Below are positions 10,400 to 20,176 of a stretch of 64,000 nucleotides of DNA, piece after piece. Source of the stretch: Streptomyces cathayae (GTDB lineage: Bacteria > Actinomycetota > Actinomycetes > Streptomycetales > Streptomycetaceae); the NCBI RefSeq assembly GCF_029760955.1, contig NZ_CP121682.1, forward strand, positions 6,900,501-6,964,500, read 5' to 3'. A model generated the notes under the pieces. That model searched no databases. It was not told where the DNA came from and was given only the letters and a program-made list of their open reading frames with translations. The position numbers and the translations under genes are program-made. How positions within the stretch are numbered: position 1 is the first letter of the stretch; every line of letters begins with the position of its first letter.

Positions 10400-10537
10400 A
10401 CCCGACGGGCCCGCCGGGGGAGGGGAACGGGTGCCGCCGGCCTCCCTGATCCGGGCTCTGGTCGTCGGTGGCGGCAGCGCACCGCTGCGCCGCGCGGCAA
10501 GGGTGGTGCGACACGGCCACCGGAGGTCAGAGCCCGG

Positions 10538-11083
10538 TCAGCCGGCAACGACGGACCGGGCGGGTTCCGGTTCGGCCCGGTGGCCCTCGACGGCGTGCTC
10601 GACGAGTGCGACCTCCGCGAACCGGTGTGCGGCGGGCTCGACGGTGTCGATCCTCGGACACCGGTCCCAGTCCGCGACGGGAGTCGCGGACGGCGTCGGC
10701 AGCGTGAACCACACGACCTTGCCCGAATCGCCGTCCGGCAGCGCGCCCCAGCTCTCGCTCATCGCGGCCACCATGGCCAGCCCCCGCCCGCAGGTGGCGA
10801 GCGGACCGGCGTCCGCCACGGCCGGCAGCCGCGGGTCGTGGTCGCGCACCGAGACCTTGAGCCGGTCGAGCAGCACTTCCAGCTCGACCGTGCAGGTCTT
10901 GTCGGGCTGGGCGTGCCGGTGGACGTTGGACAACAACTCCGTCACACCGAGCGAGGCCCGGTCTATCAAGATGTCCATATGCCAGTAGCGCAATTGCGCA
11001 GATACGATTCTGCGGACCTGGCCGATCCGCGCGGGCAGAGCCTGGAGCTCCACCGTGCAGTGTCTGCTTGGGTGAGTGATCAC
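10538..11083 (-). CDS. Stand-alone HATPase (anti-sigma-factor-like serine kinase)
   Basis: A 181-residue GHKL ATPase domain without a histidine-phosphotransfer domain. The N-box is TELLSNVHRHA (Asn53) and the G-box is CGRGLAMV (98-105). Streptomyces encodes dozens of such RsbW/SpoIIAB-like proteins, which bind sigma factors or anti-anti-sigma partners. About 60 residues after the ATP fold are not conserved-looking. The start is GTG 11083, preceded by GGGGAG. The partner is not encoded next to it. Confidence 0.8.
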   Translation of the reverse strand: MITHPSRHCTVELQALPARIGQVRRIVSAQLRYWHMDILIDRASLGVTELLSNVHRHAQPDKTCTVELEVLLDRLKVSVRDHDPRLPAVADAGPLATCGRGLAMVAAMSESWGALPDGDSGKVVWFTLPTPSATPVADWDRCPRIDTVEPAAHRFAEVALVEHAVEGHRAEPEPARSVVAG

Positions 11084-11278
11084 AGCTGCGACTCCCCGGT
11101 GTCAGGTCCGGACGGACGTCCGGAAGAACACGGAGTACGGATCCAGCAGGGTGCCCGCGTGGCGTGGCTGCCTGCTGTCGTGGCCGGCGGGCTGGTTCGC
11201 AGCGTTATCGCCGGTAAACCCAGAGTGACGTGACAACAGCGTGACGCAGGGCCCGAAGTGGCGCAACTCACGGACACA

Positions 11279-11602
11279 TCAGGCGCCGCGGCCCGATGCC
11301 CGGCGTACGGCTTCGATGAAACGGCGGGCCGCGGGCGGTCCCGGCTCGCCCGGCGCCGGGTCGTGGTCACCCAGCGTCAGCAGGTACCGATGGCCGTTGA
11401 GGTCGGCCAGGGCCCGGTCCTCGGGTGCGAACCAGGGACGGGAGGCGCGGACGGCCTGCACCGGCGCGCTGTCGATCTCGGTTCCGTGGCTGGTGAGCAA
11501 CTCGAGCCTGCCGTCGCTGATCCGGACCTGCCCGGCCCGGGTGAGCGACCGCAGCCGCCTGCCGATCCGCACGCCCCTGGCCGTGAACTCCGGCTCGGCC
11601 AT
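11279..11602 (-). CDS. Conserved hypothetical protein, 107 residues
   Basis: Starts at ATG 11602 (MAEPEFTARGVRIGRR) after a G-rich ribosome site. No family was identified with certainty. The sequence alternates short beta-like stretches (VRISDGRLELLTSHGTEI, YLLTLGDH) and reads like a small beta-rich, PH-like or SH3-like fold, ending in a basic helix (AARRFIEAVRRASGRGA). There is no signal peptide, TM helix or cysteine. It is divergent from the CBS-like PLP enzyme gene 357 bp away. I recall similar hypothetical proteins in other Streptomyces but no function. Confidence 0.6.
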   Translation of the reverse strand: MAEPEFTARGVRIGRRLRSLTRAGQVRISDGRLELLTSHGTEIDSAPVQAVRASRPWFAPEDRALADLNGHRYLLTLGDHDPAPGEPGPPAARRFIEAVRRASGRGA

Positions 11603-11959
11603 GCCACCCGCCCCCTTGTGCGCGTCGGTGTGCCGGACCGTGTTCCGCGGGCCGGCTCGTGTCCAGATCCAGTGTGCCCCCGTCCGGGACCCTGCTCCGC
11701 CGGTGCAGTCTGCCCGCCCCCGTCGCCGAGCACCAGTGCACGTGCCCCTGTTCCCCGCGGTGCTCGAAGCACTCGCGCGAATGCGCCCCCACCGCCGCGC
11801 CCAGGGCGCCCCCCGGCAGAGGGCCATGACGTGGTCCCAGGGTTGCCTTTGAGCCGCCCAAAGAGGCGTTTATGCAGGTGAGAGGCTTTCCTGGGGTGCA
11901 TATGATCGGTGTGTCGGCCGCGCGGGACGCCGTCGGCGCTCAGCGTAAGGAGCCCTGCC
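11603..11959. other. 357-bp divergent intergenic region
   Basis: It lies between the hypothetical gene (minus) and the PLP-enzyme gene (plus). Most of it is C-rich with no convincing coding frame. The last 100 bp are AT-richer and contain TATGAT (11901-11906), a good -10 for the PLP gene. The -35 is only a weak GTGAGA-like sequence about 17 bp upstream. This would give a leader of roughly 45 nt before the GTG at 11960. Confidence 0.4.
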
Positions 11960-13084
11960 GTGAGTACCCCCCAACAGCCCCCGGGCGATGTCACCCTCGA
12001 TGTCGACCACAGCGACCCCGGCTACCGCGACTGGCTGAAAGAGGCCGTGCGCAGGGTGCAGGCCGACGCCAACCGGTCGGCCGACACCCATCTGCTGCGC
12101 TTCCCGCTGCCCGAGCGGTGGAACGTCCACCTCTACCTCAAGGACGAGTCGACGCATCCGACCGGCAGCCTGAAGCACCGGCTCGCCCGCTCCCTCTTCC
12201 TCTACGGGCTGTGCAATGGCTGGATCCGTCCGGGCCGCCCGGTGATCGAGGCGTCCAGCGGCTCGACCGCCGTGTCGGAGGCCTACTTCGCGAAGCTGAT
12301 CGGGGTGCCCTTCATCGCCGTCATGCCCCGCACGACGAGCGCCGAGAAGTGCCGCCTCATCGAGTTCCACGGCGGCCGGTGCCACTTCGTGGACGACCCC
12401 CGCACGATGTACGAGGCGTCGTCCGCCCTCGCGGCGGAGACCGGTGGCCACTACATGGACCAGTTCACCTACGCCGAACGGGCCACGGACTGGCGGGGGA
12501 ACAACAACATCGCCGAATCCATCTTCCGTCAGCTGGAGTCGGAGCCGTTCCCGGTGCCCGAGTGGATCGTCGCCACGGCCGGCACCGGCGGCACCTCGGC
12601 GACCCTCGCGCGCTACGTCCACTATCTGCAGTACGACACCCGCGTCTGTGTCGCCGATCCGGAGAACTCCTGCTTCTTCGAGGGCTGGACCACCGGCGAT
12701 CCGGACGTCACCTGCGACAGCGGTTCCCGTATCGAGGGCATCGGCCGGCCCCGGATGGAGCCGAGCTTCCTGCCCGGTGCCATCGACCGGATGATGAAGG
12801 TGCCCGACGCTGCCGCCGTCGCCGCCGTACGGGCCCTGGAGCGGGTCATCGGCCGCAAGGCGGGGGGCTCCACCGGCACCGGGCTGTGGAGCGCGCTGAA
12901 GATCGTCGCGGAGATGGTGGCCGAAGGGCGGCAGGGGAGCGTGGTGACGCTGCTCTGCGACCCGGGGGACCGCTACCTCGACAAGTACTACTCGGACGAG
13001 TGGCTGGCCGGCCAGGGACTGGAGATCGCCCCGTACACGGCGACGATCGAGACGCTGCTGCGCACCGGGGTCTGGCCGGACTGA
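11960..13084 (+). CDS. PLP-dependent cysteine-synthase/cystathionine-beta-synthase family enzyme
   Basis: A 374-residue fold-type II PLP enzyme. The Schiff-base lysine is in [14 protein letters not shown], the equivalent of the family PTGSxKxR motif. The cofactor phosphate loop is visible as [33 protein letters not shown] matches the substrate Asn/Ser loop. The start is GTG 11960, with TAAGGAG at 11946-11952; an upstream GTG/ATG would be less well placed. Relatives make or break cysteine or cystathionine, and this divergent branch is often annotated only at family level. No CBS regulatory domain is present. Confidence 0.85.
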   Translation: MSTPQQPPGDVTLDVDHSDPGYRDWLKEAVRRVQADANRSADTHLLRFPLPERWNVHLYLKDESTHPTGSLKHRLARSLFLYGLCNGWIRPGRPVIEASSGSTAVSEAYFAKLIGVPFIAVMPRTTSAEKCRLIEFHGGRCHFVDDPRTMYEASSALAAETGGHYMDQFTYAERATDWRGNNNIAESIFRQLESEPFPVPEWIVATAGTGGTSATLARYVHYLQYDTRVCVADPENSCFFEGWTTGDPDVTCDSGSRIEGIGRPRMEPSFLPGAIDRMMKVPDAAAVAAVRALERVIGRKAGGSTGTGLWSALKIVAEMVAEGRQGSVVTLLCDPGDRYLDKYYSDEWLAGQGLEIAPYTATIETLLRTGVWPD

Positions 13085-13111
13085 GGTCTTCCGGGCGGCC
13101 CGGACGCGGGG

Positions 13112-13951
13112 TCAGCCGACCGCGGGATCGGCAGGACCGTCGGGTTCCCCCGCCACGACCAGGTTCCGCAGGTGCTCGAAGACCTCGAGGCGGGCCCCGG
13201 CCGGCAGCCCGGAGTCCGTCACCAGCGTGTCCACCTGGTCCAGGGACGCGAACGAACTCAGGCCCACCGTGCCCCACTTGGTGTGGTCGGCGACCACGAC
13301 CACCTGCCGCGCCGACTGCACCAGACGCCGGTTGGTCTCGGCCTCCGCGAGGTTCGGCGTCGACAGCCCGGCCTCGACCGATATCCCGTGCACCCCCAGG
13401 AACAGCAGGTCGAAGTGGAGCATCGAGATCGCCTGGTCGGCCACCGGCCCCACCAGCGAGTCCGACGGCGTGCGCACACCGCCGGTCAGGACGACGGTGG
13501 CCGCGCCCTGCCGGGGGCCCGAGGAGCGCTGCGCCGCGTGGAAGACGTCCGCCACCCGCACCGAGTTGGTGACCACCGTGAGGTCGGGCACCTCGAGCAG
13601 CCGGCCGGCCAGCGCGTACGTCGTCGTGCCGCCGGAGAGGGCGATCGCCGCGCCCGGGACGACCAGTTCGGCCGCCGCCCGCGCGATGTCGTCCTTCGCG
13701 CTCAGCTCCAGACCCGACTTGGCCTCGAAACCGGGTTCGTGCGTGCTGGCCTCGACCAGTGGGACCGCGCCGCCGTGCACCTTCTCCAGGACGCCCTGCC
13801 GGGCCAGCGCGTCGAGATCGCGGCGGACCGTCATGTCCGACACGCCGAGCTTGCGGGTCAGCTCGTTGACCCGGACTCCGCCGCGGCGCCGGACCTCGTC
13901 GAGGATCAGGGTGCGTCGCTGCTCCGCGAGGAGGTTCTGATTCTCGCTCAC
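13112..13951 (-). CDS. DeoR/GlpR-family regulator (second)
   Basis: A 279-residue DeoR protein starting at GTG 13951 (VSENQNLLAEQRRTLIL). The winged helix shows VNELTRKLGVSDMTVRRDLDAL, seen here as VNELTRKLGVSD and MTVRRDLDAL (about residues 30-51). A sugar-phosphate-binding domain follows with ALSGGTTTYALAGRL and VVVVADHTKWGTVGL. It converges on the PLP-enzyme gene and is divergent from the membrane hydrolase gene, so no obvious sugar operon is attached. Its target may be elsewhere or its own promoter. Confidence 0.88.
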   Translation of the reverse strand: MSENQNLLAEQRRTLILDEVRRRGGVRVNELTRKLGVSDMTVRRDLDALARQGVLEKVHGGAVPLVEASTHEPGFEAKSGLELSAKDDIARAAAELVVPGAAIALSGGTTTYALAGRLLEVPDLTVVTNSVRVADVFHAAQRSSGPRQGAATVVLTGGVRTPSDSLVGPVADQAISMLHFDLLFLGVHGISVEAGLSTPNLAEAETNRRLVQSARQVVVVADHTKWGTVGLSSFASLDQVDTLVTDSGLPAGARLEVFEHLRNLVVAGEPDGPADPAVG

Positions 13952-14177
13952 GTACGCTCCGGTCCTTTCGCCGCCAAGCCGTCCGACACGCCGCACACGC
14001 CCGGTCCGACTGGCAGGTTCTCTCCGTCGCCGGTGCGTCGGCGTCCCATCCTCGCATGCCGGGGCAAGGGGGACGCACCCGGCTGTCAGGCGTGTACATG
14101 CCATCATTGTCCCGCGGGTTCGTCCCAGGGGGCCGTCCCGCAGGTCGCCCGGGCCTCACCCGGATCGGGGAGATTCC

Positions 14178-16643
14178 GTGAGAACAGGTGTGAACCGCTC
14201 GGGCAGGGGAGATCCTGCCGGCACGGGCGGAACCGACGGAGTGTCACGGGGGAAGTGCGAAGCGGTGGAGCGTGCGCGGGAACACAGACCGGCCGGGGGC
14301 GCGGGCGAGACGGCCGAGCGGCCCGGGGAAGCCGGCACAGCCCTGGAACTCCTGGTCCACGGGGTGGGCGGCACCACTCCGCAGGAGATGCTGAACGATC
14401 CGCGCACGGTGCGGATCACGGGCGACGACATCGCCGCCGTGTTCCGGCGCGCCGACGACGCCGACGCGGAGCACCGGCCCGCCGACCGCCAAGGCGGCCC
14501 GGTCCCCGAGGCGTACGTCTGGTGCAACCTCACCTCCGGCAACGGCACTCGCGCCCTGTGGCTGTTGCTGCTGCCCTTCATGGTGGTCAACCTCGCCCAC
14601 TGGATGCGCCCGACGGCCCGGGGCCGCGGACGCCTCGTGCGGCTGTACGGACTGCTGGTGCGGCTGACCGGACTGAGCCTGACGGTGCTGTTCGTCGCGG
14701 CCGCCTGCGAGGTCGCCCTGGACCTCGCGGCCTGGCAGTGCGCGGGCACGCACGCGTGCGCCGCACGGCACTCCTGGCTCGGCTTCCTGTCGCCCGAGGC
14801 CTCGGACGGCGGCTGGTGGAGCCTGCCGGGCCGCCGGCTCGCCCTCGCCGCCCTGGTGCCCACCGCCCTGACCGGGCTGCTGTGGTACCTGTCCCTGCGC
14901 ACCTGGAGCGCGTACGAGTCCCAGCAGCCGATCGCCCACGGGACCGAACCCGAGGAGCCCGAGGAGGCAGGCCCCACCGCCCTGGGCCGGCCCGGCTTCT
15001 GGTACGGCCGTCGCCTGGTCGCCCGGCTGCGCGCCGCGCACACCGCCGCCGGACTGCTCACCGTCGCCGCCGCGGTCGGCAGCGCGGCCGCGCACCACGA
15101 CCGTGCTCCCGGCGGCCCCGCGGTGCTGGGTGTCCTCGGCCCGCTCCTCGAAGCGGCGCTGTTCGCCGGCGCGGCCGTCGTGGTGTGGGTGGTCTGCCGG
15201 CGCGGCCGCACCGACCGCCGGCTGGACGGCGAACTCGACACCCGCGTGGTGCGCCTGCTGCCCCTGGCCGCGCTCACCCTGCTCGTCCTGACCCTGGTGT
15301 ACGCCGGATGGCAGCGCCCCGGCTGGGAGTCGGCGGGCCGGCTGTCCGGCGATGCGACCTTCGGCGCCGTCACCCTCGCCCAGGGCCTCCTCGTGATTGT
15401 GCTCGCCGGAGTCGCCCACGCCCTGTACCGGAGCGCCCCCGACCGGCGTGCCGCCATGCGGGGACTGGCCGGGCCCGCGGTCGCGATGCTGGCCTGCGCG
15501 CTGGGTGGCGTGATGTCCGGCGGCGTGGCCCAGCGGGTCTCCGACTGGCTGGACGGCACCGGGGCGTCGATTCCCGGGCCACCGGTGGTGCTCACCTGGC
15601 AGGCGTCCGTGATCCCGCCCCTGCTCGTCCTGCTGCTGGGGCTCTGCGGCTGGCTGGCCCGGCGGGCCTGGCACATCGCCCGCGACGAGCACGCCACCGT
15701 GGCACAGGAGTTCCCGGGGGAGACCGGCGACCCCGCCCGTACCCGGCGGATCGCCTACGCCCGCGCCATGGCCACCCTCACCGACCGGGCACCCCGCATC
15801 GTCGCCGTCACCTCCGCCGCGACCCTGCTGCTGGGCGCGGGCGCCCTCGTCGGCGCCCTGACCACCGACCGGACACCCGGCCGGGCCGCACAGGGCAGCT
15901 ACCCCGTGGTGCACGGCGCCGCCGAGACGGCGCAGGCCCTGGGCTCCTGGCTGATCGGGCTCGGCTTCATCCTGTTCGTCACCTGGGGCCGGCGCGCCTA
16001 CAAGGACGCCTCCGCACGGCGCACGATCGGCATCCTGTGGGACGTCGGCACCTTCTGGCCGCGCGCCGCCCACCCCTTCGCACCCCCCTGCTACGCCGAA
16101 CGGGCGGTGCCGGACCTGACCTGGCGGATCGAGACCTGGACACGGTCCACCGGCGGACGGCTGGTGCTCTCCGGACACTCACAGGGAAGCGTCCTCGCCG
16201 CCGCCGCGGCCTGGCAGCTCACCCCCGCCACCCGCAACCGCGTCGCCCTGCTCACCTACGGGTCCCCGCTGGAACGGCTCTACGGCCGCTGGTTCCCGGC
16301 CCACTTCGGACCCGCCGCGCTCGGCGCCCTGCACCAGGAGGTCGTCTGCTGGCGCAACCTCCACCGGCTCACCGACCCCATCGGCGGCCCGGTGCGGCTG
16401 CCCGGCGACCGCGGCCCCGGGGTGGACCGTCCTCCGCTCGGGGACCCCCTGGCGTACGGCCGCACCGAGGCCCACCCGCTGCCCGCGCCGATCCTCGGCC
16501 ACTCCGACTACCAGGCGGACCCGGCCTTCGCCGAGGAACGCCGACGGCTGCTGGCCCGGCTGCGGCCGGAGGTTCCGGTACCGCGGCACCCGGGAGAACC
16601 CGACGACGGCGTCCGCAGCGGCTCCGGCGCGCCCACCGCGTGA
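14178..16643 (+). CDS. Large membrane protein with alpha/beta-hydrolase motifs at both ends
   Basis: An 821-residue protein. GTG 14178 follows GGGGAG at 14167-14172. Near the N-terminus, LELLVHGVGGTTPQE (about residues 57-71) is the opening strand and oxyanion HG motif of an alpha/beta hydrolase. About nine hydrophobic segments follow between residues 125 and 610. The nucleophile elbow LVLSGHSQGSVLAAAAAW (about 662-679, GxSxG) then appears near the C-terminus, and a His is available in PILGHSDYQ. The hydrolase fold therefore seems split by a membrane insert. It may be an ester- or lipid-hydrolysing membrane enzyme. The substrate is unknown and I know no named family. Confidence 0.75.
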   Translation: MRTGVNRSGRGDPAGTGGTDGVSRGKCEAVERAREHRPAGGAGETAERPGEAGTALELLVHGVGGTTPQEMLNDPRTVRITGDDIAAVFRRADDADAEHRPADRQGGPVPEAYVWCNLTSGNGTRALWLLLLPFMVVNLAHWMRPTARGRGRLVRLYGLLVRLTGLSLTVLFVAAACEVALDLAAWQCAGTHACAARHSWLGFLSPEASDGGWWSLPGRRLALAALVPTALTGLLWYLSLRTWSAYESQQPIAHGTEPEEPEEAGPTALGRPGFWYGRRLVARLRAAHTAAGLLTVAAAVGSAAAHHDRAPGGPAVLGVLGPLLEAALFAGAAVVVWVVCRRGRTDRRLDGELDTRVVRLLPLAALTLLVLTLVYAGWQRPGWESAGRLSGDATFGAVTLAQGLLVIVLAGVAHALYRSAPDRRAAMRGLAGPAVAMLACALGGVMSGGVAQRVSDWLDGTGASIPGPPVVLTWQASVIPPLLVLLLGLCGWLARRAWHIARDEHATVAQEFPGETGDPARTRRIAYARAMATLTDRAPRIVAVTSAATLLLGAGALVGALTTDRTPGRAAQGSYPVVHGAAETAQALGSWLIGLGFILFVTWGRRAYKDASARRTIGILWDVGTFWPRAAHPFAPPCYAERAVPDLTWRIETWTRSTGGRLVLSGHSQGSVLAAAAAWQLTPATRNRVALLTYGSPLERLYGRWFPAHFGPAALGALHQEVVCWRNLHRLTDPIGGPVRLPGDRGPGVDRPPLGDPLAYGRTEAHPLPAPILGHSDYQADPAFAEERRRLLARLRPEVPVPRHPGEPDDGVRSGSGAPTA

Positions 16644-16674
16644 GGTGTGCGGCGCGCGCCGCGCGGCGGCGGGA

Positions 16675-19107
16675 TCAGGGCAGCTCGGGCAGGTCGTCGG
16701 CGTAGAGCAGGGTCAGGTCGTCCGTACTCGGCTCCGGCAGCTGGGCGACCCGGCTCGCGTGCCGCTCCACCATCGCCTCGAACGTCTGCCGCGCGGTGCG
16801 GCCGTTGCCGAACGCGGGACCCCTGGGGAGCTCCGTGAAGTACTTCAACAGGCCCTCCGAGGCACCCGCCGCCAGCCGGTACTCGTGCTCCTCGGCCTGC
16901 TGCTCCACGATGCGCAGCAGCTCCTCGGACCCGTAGTCACCGAAGGTGATGGTCCGTGAGAAGCGGGACGCCACCCCCGGGTTGACGGACAGGAACCGCT
17001 CCATCTCCGCCGTGTACCCCGCGACGATCACCACGACCGCGTCCCGGTGGTCCTCCATCAGCTTCACCAGCGTGTCGATGGCCTCCTTGCCGAAGTCCCG
17101 CCCGGAGTCCTCGGGGGAGAGCGCGTACGCCTCGTCGATGAACAGCACACCGCCGCGCGCCTTCTCGAACGCCTCCTGGGTGCGGATCGCCGTGGACCCG
17201 ATGTGCTCGCCGACCAGATCGACCCGGGAGACCTCGACCAGATGCCCCTTCTCCAGCACGCCGAGGGAGGCGAGGATCTCGCCGTACAGGCGGGCGACCG
17301 TGGTCTTGCCGGTGCCGGGGGAACCCGTGAACACCAGGTGGCGCTTGACGGAGGCCGCCTTCAGCCCGGCCTGCTGCCGGCGCCGGCCCACCTCGATCAT
17401 GTCGGTGAGGGCCCGCACCTCCCGTTTGACGCTCTCCAGGCCCACCAGTGCGTCGAGTTCACCGAGCACGGTCCTCGACGGCCGCAGCTCCTTCTCCGGT
17501 CCGACGGCGGGGGCGGGCGGCGCCTGCCCGGCACGGGGTCCGGGAACGGCGCCCAGCAGACCGGAGGAGTGGGTCACGGTCTGCACGGCCGGCTCCGGTG
17601 CCGTCGGTGACGCGGGATGGCCGCTCTCGTCGCTGGTGCAGTCCTCCACCACGGGACCGCCCGCACCGGTCGCTCCGCCGCTCTCGGCGAACTCGTAACC
17701 ACCGCGCGCGCAGCGCTCCGTGCGGCACTTCCGCAGTGTCGTCCGGCTGCCGTCTATCACATGGAAGCCGTACCCGCCGCTGCCCGTGACCCGGCAGTCC
17801 AGAAAGCTGCCGCGGCCACCGGCCGAGACATAGACACCGGCCTCGGCCGGGGAATCGACGGTGCAGCGCTCGACGGTCGGGTCGGCGCCCTTGGTGACGA
17901 TCACTCCGGTCTGCATGCCGTCCAGGGTGCAGTTGCTGAGGGTGCCGCCACTGCCGTGGTCCCGGAACCAGGCCCCCGTGGCCGCCTCCCGGATCCGGCA
18001 GTCGTCGAGCTGCGCGGTGGCGCCGTCGCTCACCGACACCGCGGTGTTGCGCACCTGCGACAGGTCGCTGTCGACCACGTCCGCGCGTGAACCGCGGTCG
18101 AGGACGAACAGGGCGTCCGGCACGTCGTGCACCCGGCAGGAGTCCAGTACGACGGTCGCGCCGTCACTCACCCACACCGCCGGATAGTCGCCGGTGCTGT
18201 CGGAGATCTCGCACTGGTTGGCGTCCGCGCGGGTGCCCGGATCCCACACCGACAGGCCGTTGCGGCCGAACTGCCGCACGGTGGTACGGGTCATGGTGAG
18301 GACGGAGCGGGAACGCAGATCGACCGCGTTCTCCGGGATGTCGTGGATACGGCAGTCGGCCAGCGTCAGGACCGCGTCGGTGTCGAGGGTGACACCGTCG
18401 CCGGTGGTGCGGTGCACCTCGCAGTCGGTGAGGTGCGCGGTCGCCCGGCCGGTCACCTGGACACCGCTGCCCCGCACCTCGTAGACCTCGCAGCCCACCG
18501 CCTCCAGCGCCGAGTTCTCCCCGGTGGCGGTGAGTCCCGAGCCGGCCGTGTGGTGCACGCGGCAGCGCTCGAGCCGGGGGTGCGCGCCCCCGCGCACCGC
18601 GACGCCCGCCTGCCCGGCGGCGACGACCTCGCACTCCTCGAACACCCCGCCCCCGCCGTCGAGGACGGCGATACCGACCCCCGCCGGGTTGTCGACCGTG
18701 CAGTGACGGACCGTCGGCCGGGCGCCGCCGCGCACCTCTATGCCGACGGCCGACCGGGTGACCACCCGTACGTCCCGCAGTTCCGGGGTGCCCTCCTCTA
18801 TCAGCAGGGCCGGCGCCGCGGAGTCCTGCCCCTCCACATGCAGGTCCTGGACCATCGCGGACGCGCGTACGGTCAGCGGGACCCCGTCCACGGGGGCGAT
18901 GCGCACCGAGCCGGGCGAGCCCTCGGGCCCGCGCAGGGTCACCGCCCGCTCCACGACGAGGTTCTCCCGGTAGGTCCCGGGAGCGACGGTGAGGATGTCG
19001 CCCTCGGCCGCGGCCTCCAGGGCGGCGGCGAGCGACGCGTATTCACCTGTGCGGCGCCGCCATCGCGATGTGCCGGTGTGCGTCACCTGGACCGTGCCCT
19101 GTGCCAT
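16675..19107 (-). CDS. Right-handed beta-helix protein fused to a CbxX/EccA-like AAA+ ATPase
   Basis: An 810-residue fusion. Residues about 20-500 are pectate-lyase-like parallel beta-helix repeats, seen as recurring units of the form V-x-D-C-x-V-H/R-x-T-x-x-x-G-V. Residues about 555-810 form a CbxX/Spo-type AAA+ module: [18 protein letters not shown] (Walker A), [16 protein letters not shown] (Walker B) and the sensor region [14 protein letters not shown]. EccA proteins of type VII secretion use the same ATPase type. The start is ATG 19107 ([12 protein letters not shown]), because the methionine 21 codons upstream has no support. It is probably cytosolic; function unknown. Confidence 0.85.
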   Translation of the reverse strand: MAQGTVQVTHTGTSRWRRRTGEYASLAAALEAAAEGDILTVAPGTYRENLVVERAVTLRGPEGSPGSVRIAPVDGVPLTVRASAMVQDLHVEGQDSAAPALLIEEGTPELRDVRVVTRSAVGIEVRGGARPTVRHCTVDNPAGVGIAVLDGGGGVFEECEVVAAGQAGVAVRGGAHPRLERCRVHHTAGSGLTATGENSALEAVGCEVYEVRGSGVQVTGRATAHLTDCEVHRTTGDGVTLDTDAVLTLADCRIHDIPENAVDLRSRSVLTMTRTTVRQFGRNGLSVWDPGTRADANQCEISDSTGDYPAVWVSDGATVVLDSCRVHDVPDALFVLDRGSRADVVDSDLSQVRNTAVSVSDGATAQLDDCRIREAATGAWFRDHGSGGTLSNCTLDGMQTGVIVTKGADPTVERCTVDSPAEAGVYVSAGGRGSFLDCRVTGSGGYGFHVIDGSRTTLRKCRTERCARGGYEFAESGGATGAGGPVVEDCTSDESGHPASPTAPEPAVQTVTHSSGLLGAVPGPRAGQAPPAPAVGPEKELRPSRTVLGELDALVGLESVKREVRALTDMIEVGRRRQQAGLKAASVKRHLVFTGSPGTGKTTVARLYGEILASLGVLEKGHLVEVSRVDLVGEHIGSTAIRTQEAFEKARGGVLFIDEAYALSPEDSGRDFGKEAIDTLVKLMEDHRDAVVVIVAGYTAEMERFLSVNPGVASRFSRTITFGDYGSEELLRIVEQQAEEHEYRLAAGASEGLLKYFTELPRGPAFGNGRTARQTFEAMVERHASRVAQLPEPSTDDLTLLYADDLPELP

Positions 19108-19215
19108 GGCGTAGCTGTGCCCCCACCTTGTCGTACGCGGGTCTGCCGGCGAGTGCTCCGGCCGGACCACCGTAGCGTGCGCACGGCTGTCGCATTGACC
19201 AGAGGCACCAGGCCG

Positions 19216-19830
19216 TCAGCTTCCGGTGCCGGTCCTGCCCCAGTCGGGGCCCGCCCTCTCCCAGGCCCGGTCCAGGCGGACGTACCGGTGGTGGACCATG
19301 CGCCGGACGACCAGCCGTCTGACGCACTCGATCGCACCAGCCGTCAGCAGGGTCACGCCGAAGCCGGCGAGCACGGCGTGCGTCGTCGCCGTCACCGTGT
19401 CCATCGGCCGTGCCGTGGGACGGCCCCCGGCGTCGGTCCACAGGGGGAAGCGGTCGCCCGGCCGCGGGTTCTTCAGACGCGTCGCCACCGGGCCGCTGTG
19501 CCCGGTGCCGTCGGAGGCGGTCCAGCGGGCGAGGACCCGGGTGCGCGGGTCCCCGCCGACGGAGCCCTCCGGGTCGATGTTCAGCGGGGCGGGGTCCACC
19601 TCGCGTACCACCGTGGCCCGCACCTGATGCCGGTTCGCGTGCTGTTCGCGCACGGAACGCCGCAGGGCGTCCTCGGTGGCACACCCGACGAGAACCCCGA
19701 CGACCGGGGCGGCGAGGACGACGAGCAACAGCGCCACGAGCCCCACCCGGCCCTCGGCCAGATCGGTCGGGCGGCACAGCGGGTTGTGCCGCCAGCGCCA
19801 CAGTCCCCTGATCGCCCGCACCGTCCGCAC
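19216..19830 (-). CDS. Rv1733c-like two-helix membrane protein
   Basis: A 204-residue protein with one TM helix near residues 28-50 (VGLVALLLVVLAAPVVGVLVG), an extracytoplasmic domain with a conserved-looking PGDRFPLWTDAGG stretch, and a second TM helix near 150-170. This is the plan of mycobacterial Rv1733c and its many Streptomyces paralogues, whose role is unknown. The start is GTG 19830, with GGGAAGG just upstream. It lies immediately upstream of the beta-helix/AAA gene on the same strand (109-bp gap). Confidence 0.75.
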   Translation of the reverse strand: MRTVRAIRGLWRWRHNPLCRPTDLAEGRVGLVALLLVVLAAPVVGVLVGCATEDALRRSVREQHANRHQVRATVVREVDPAPLNIDPEGSVGGDPRTRVLARWTASDGTGHSGPVATRLKNPRPGDRFPLWTDAGGRPTARPMDTVTATTHAVLAGFGVTLLTAGAIECVRRLVVRRMVHHRYVRLDRAWERAGPDWGRTGTGS

Positions 19831-20176
19831 CGCCTTCCCGCTTCCGTGTCCCCCGCTTCCGTGATAGCTCCCGGCGGAGCGGTGCGTGCGGGGTTCCGTG
19901 GAAGAGAGAGGGACGTCACCCTTCGCCGGGGCCTTCCGCTAGGCCTTCCGGAGGCGTCCGGATGGTGATCCGGATGATCAACGCGGACGATGGTGCTCGA
20001 GCCCCGGATGCTCCGCGGTTCCCGGACGGCGCTCACCCGTGCAGTGCCGCAGCGACAGTCGAAGTCGAGGGAGGACCCCGTGGGCCCAGTCGGCGCAGGC
20101 CGGTGTCTACCGGCGGGACTCCTTGCGGTCGGCTCGAGCGCGGGGCGGACGGCCCGCGGCGGCAGGAGGTGATCGC
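19831..20176. other. 346-bp divergent intergenic region, no gene seen
   Basis: It separates the Rv1733c-like gene (minus) from the 431-residue membrane protein gene (plus). It holds short direct repeats, GGCCTTCCG at two places around 19929-19950 and GATCCGGAT/GTCCGGAT around 19960-19975. It ends with an almost perfect ribosome site AGGAGGTGATC (20164-20174). I see no promoter that I would defend and no convincing small ORF. Confidence 0.45.

Noticed and set aside
16649..16662. GCGGCGCGCGCCGC palindrome as terminator between convergent genes
   Set aside because: A perfect dyad without a loop; in such GC-rich DNA it is expected by chance, and no longer stem can be drawn.
13172..16705. 1177-codon open frame on plus
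   Set aside because: It overlaps the DeoR gene in antisense and the membrane hydrolase in another frame; composition is Arg/Pro/Gly-rich with no domain.
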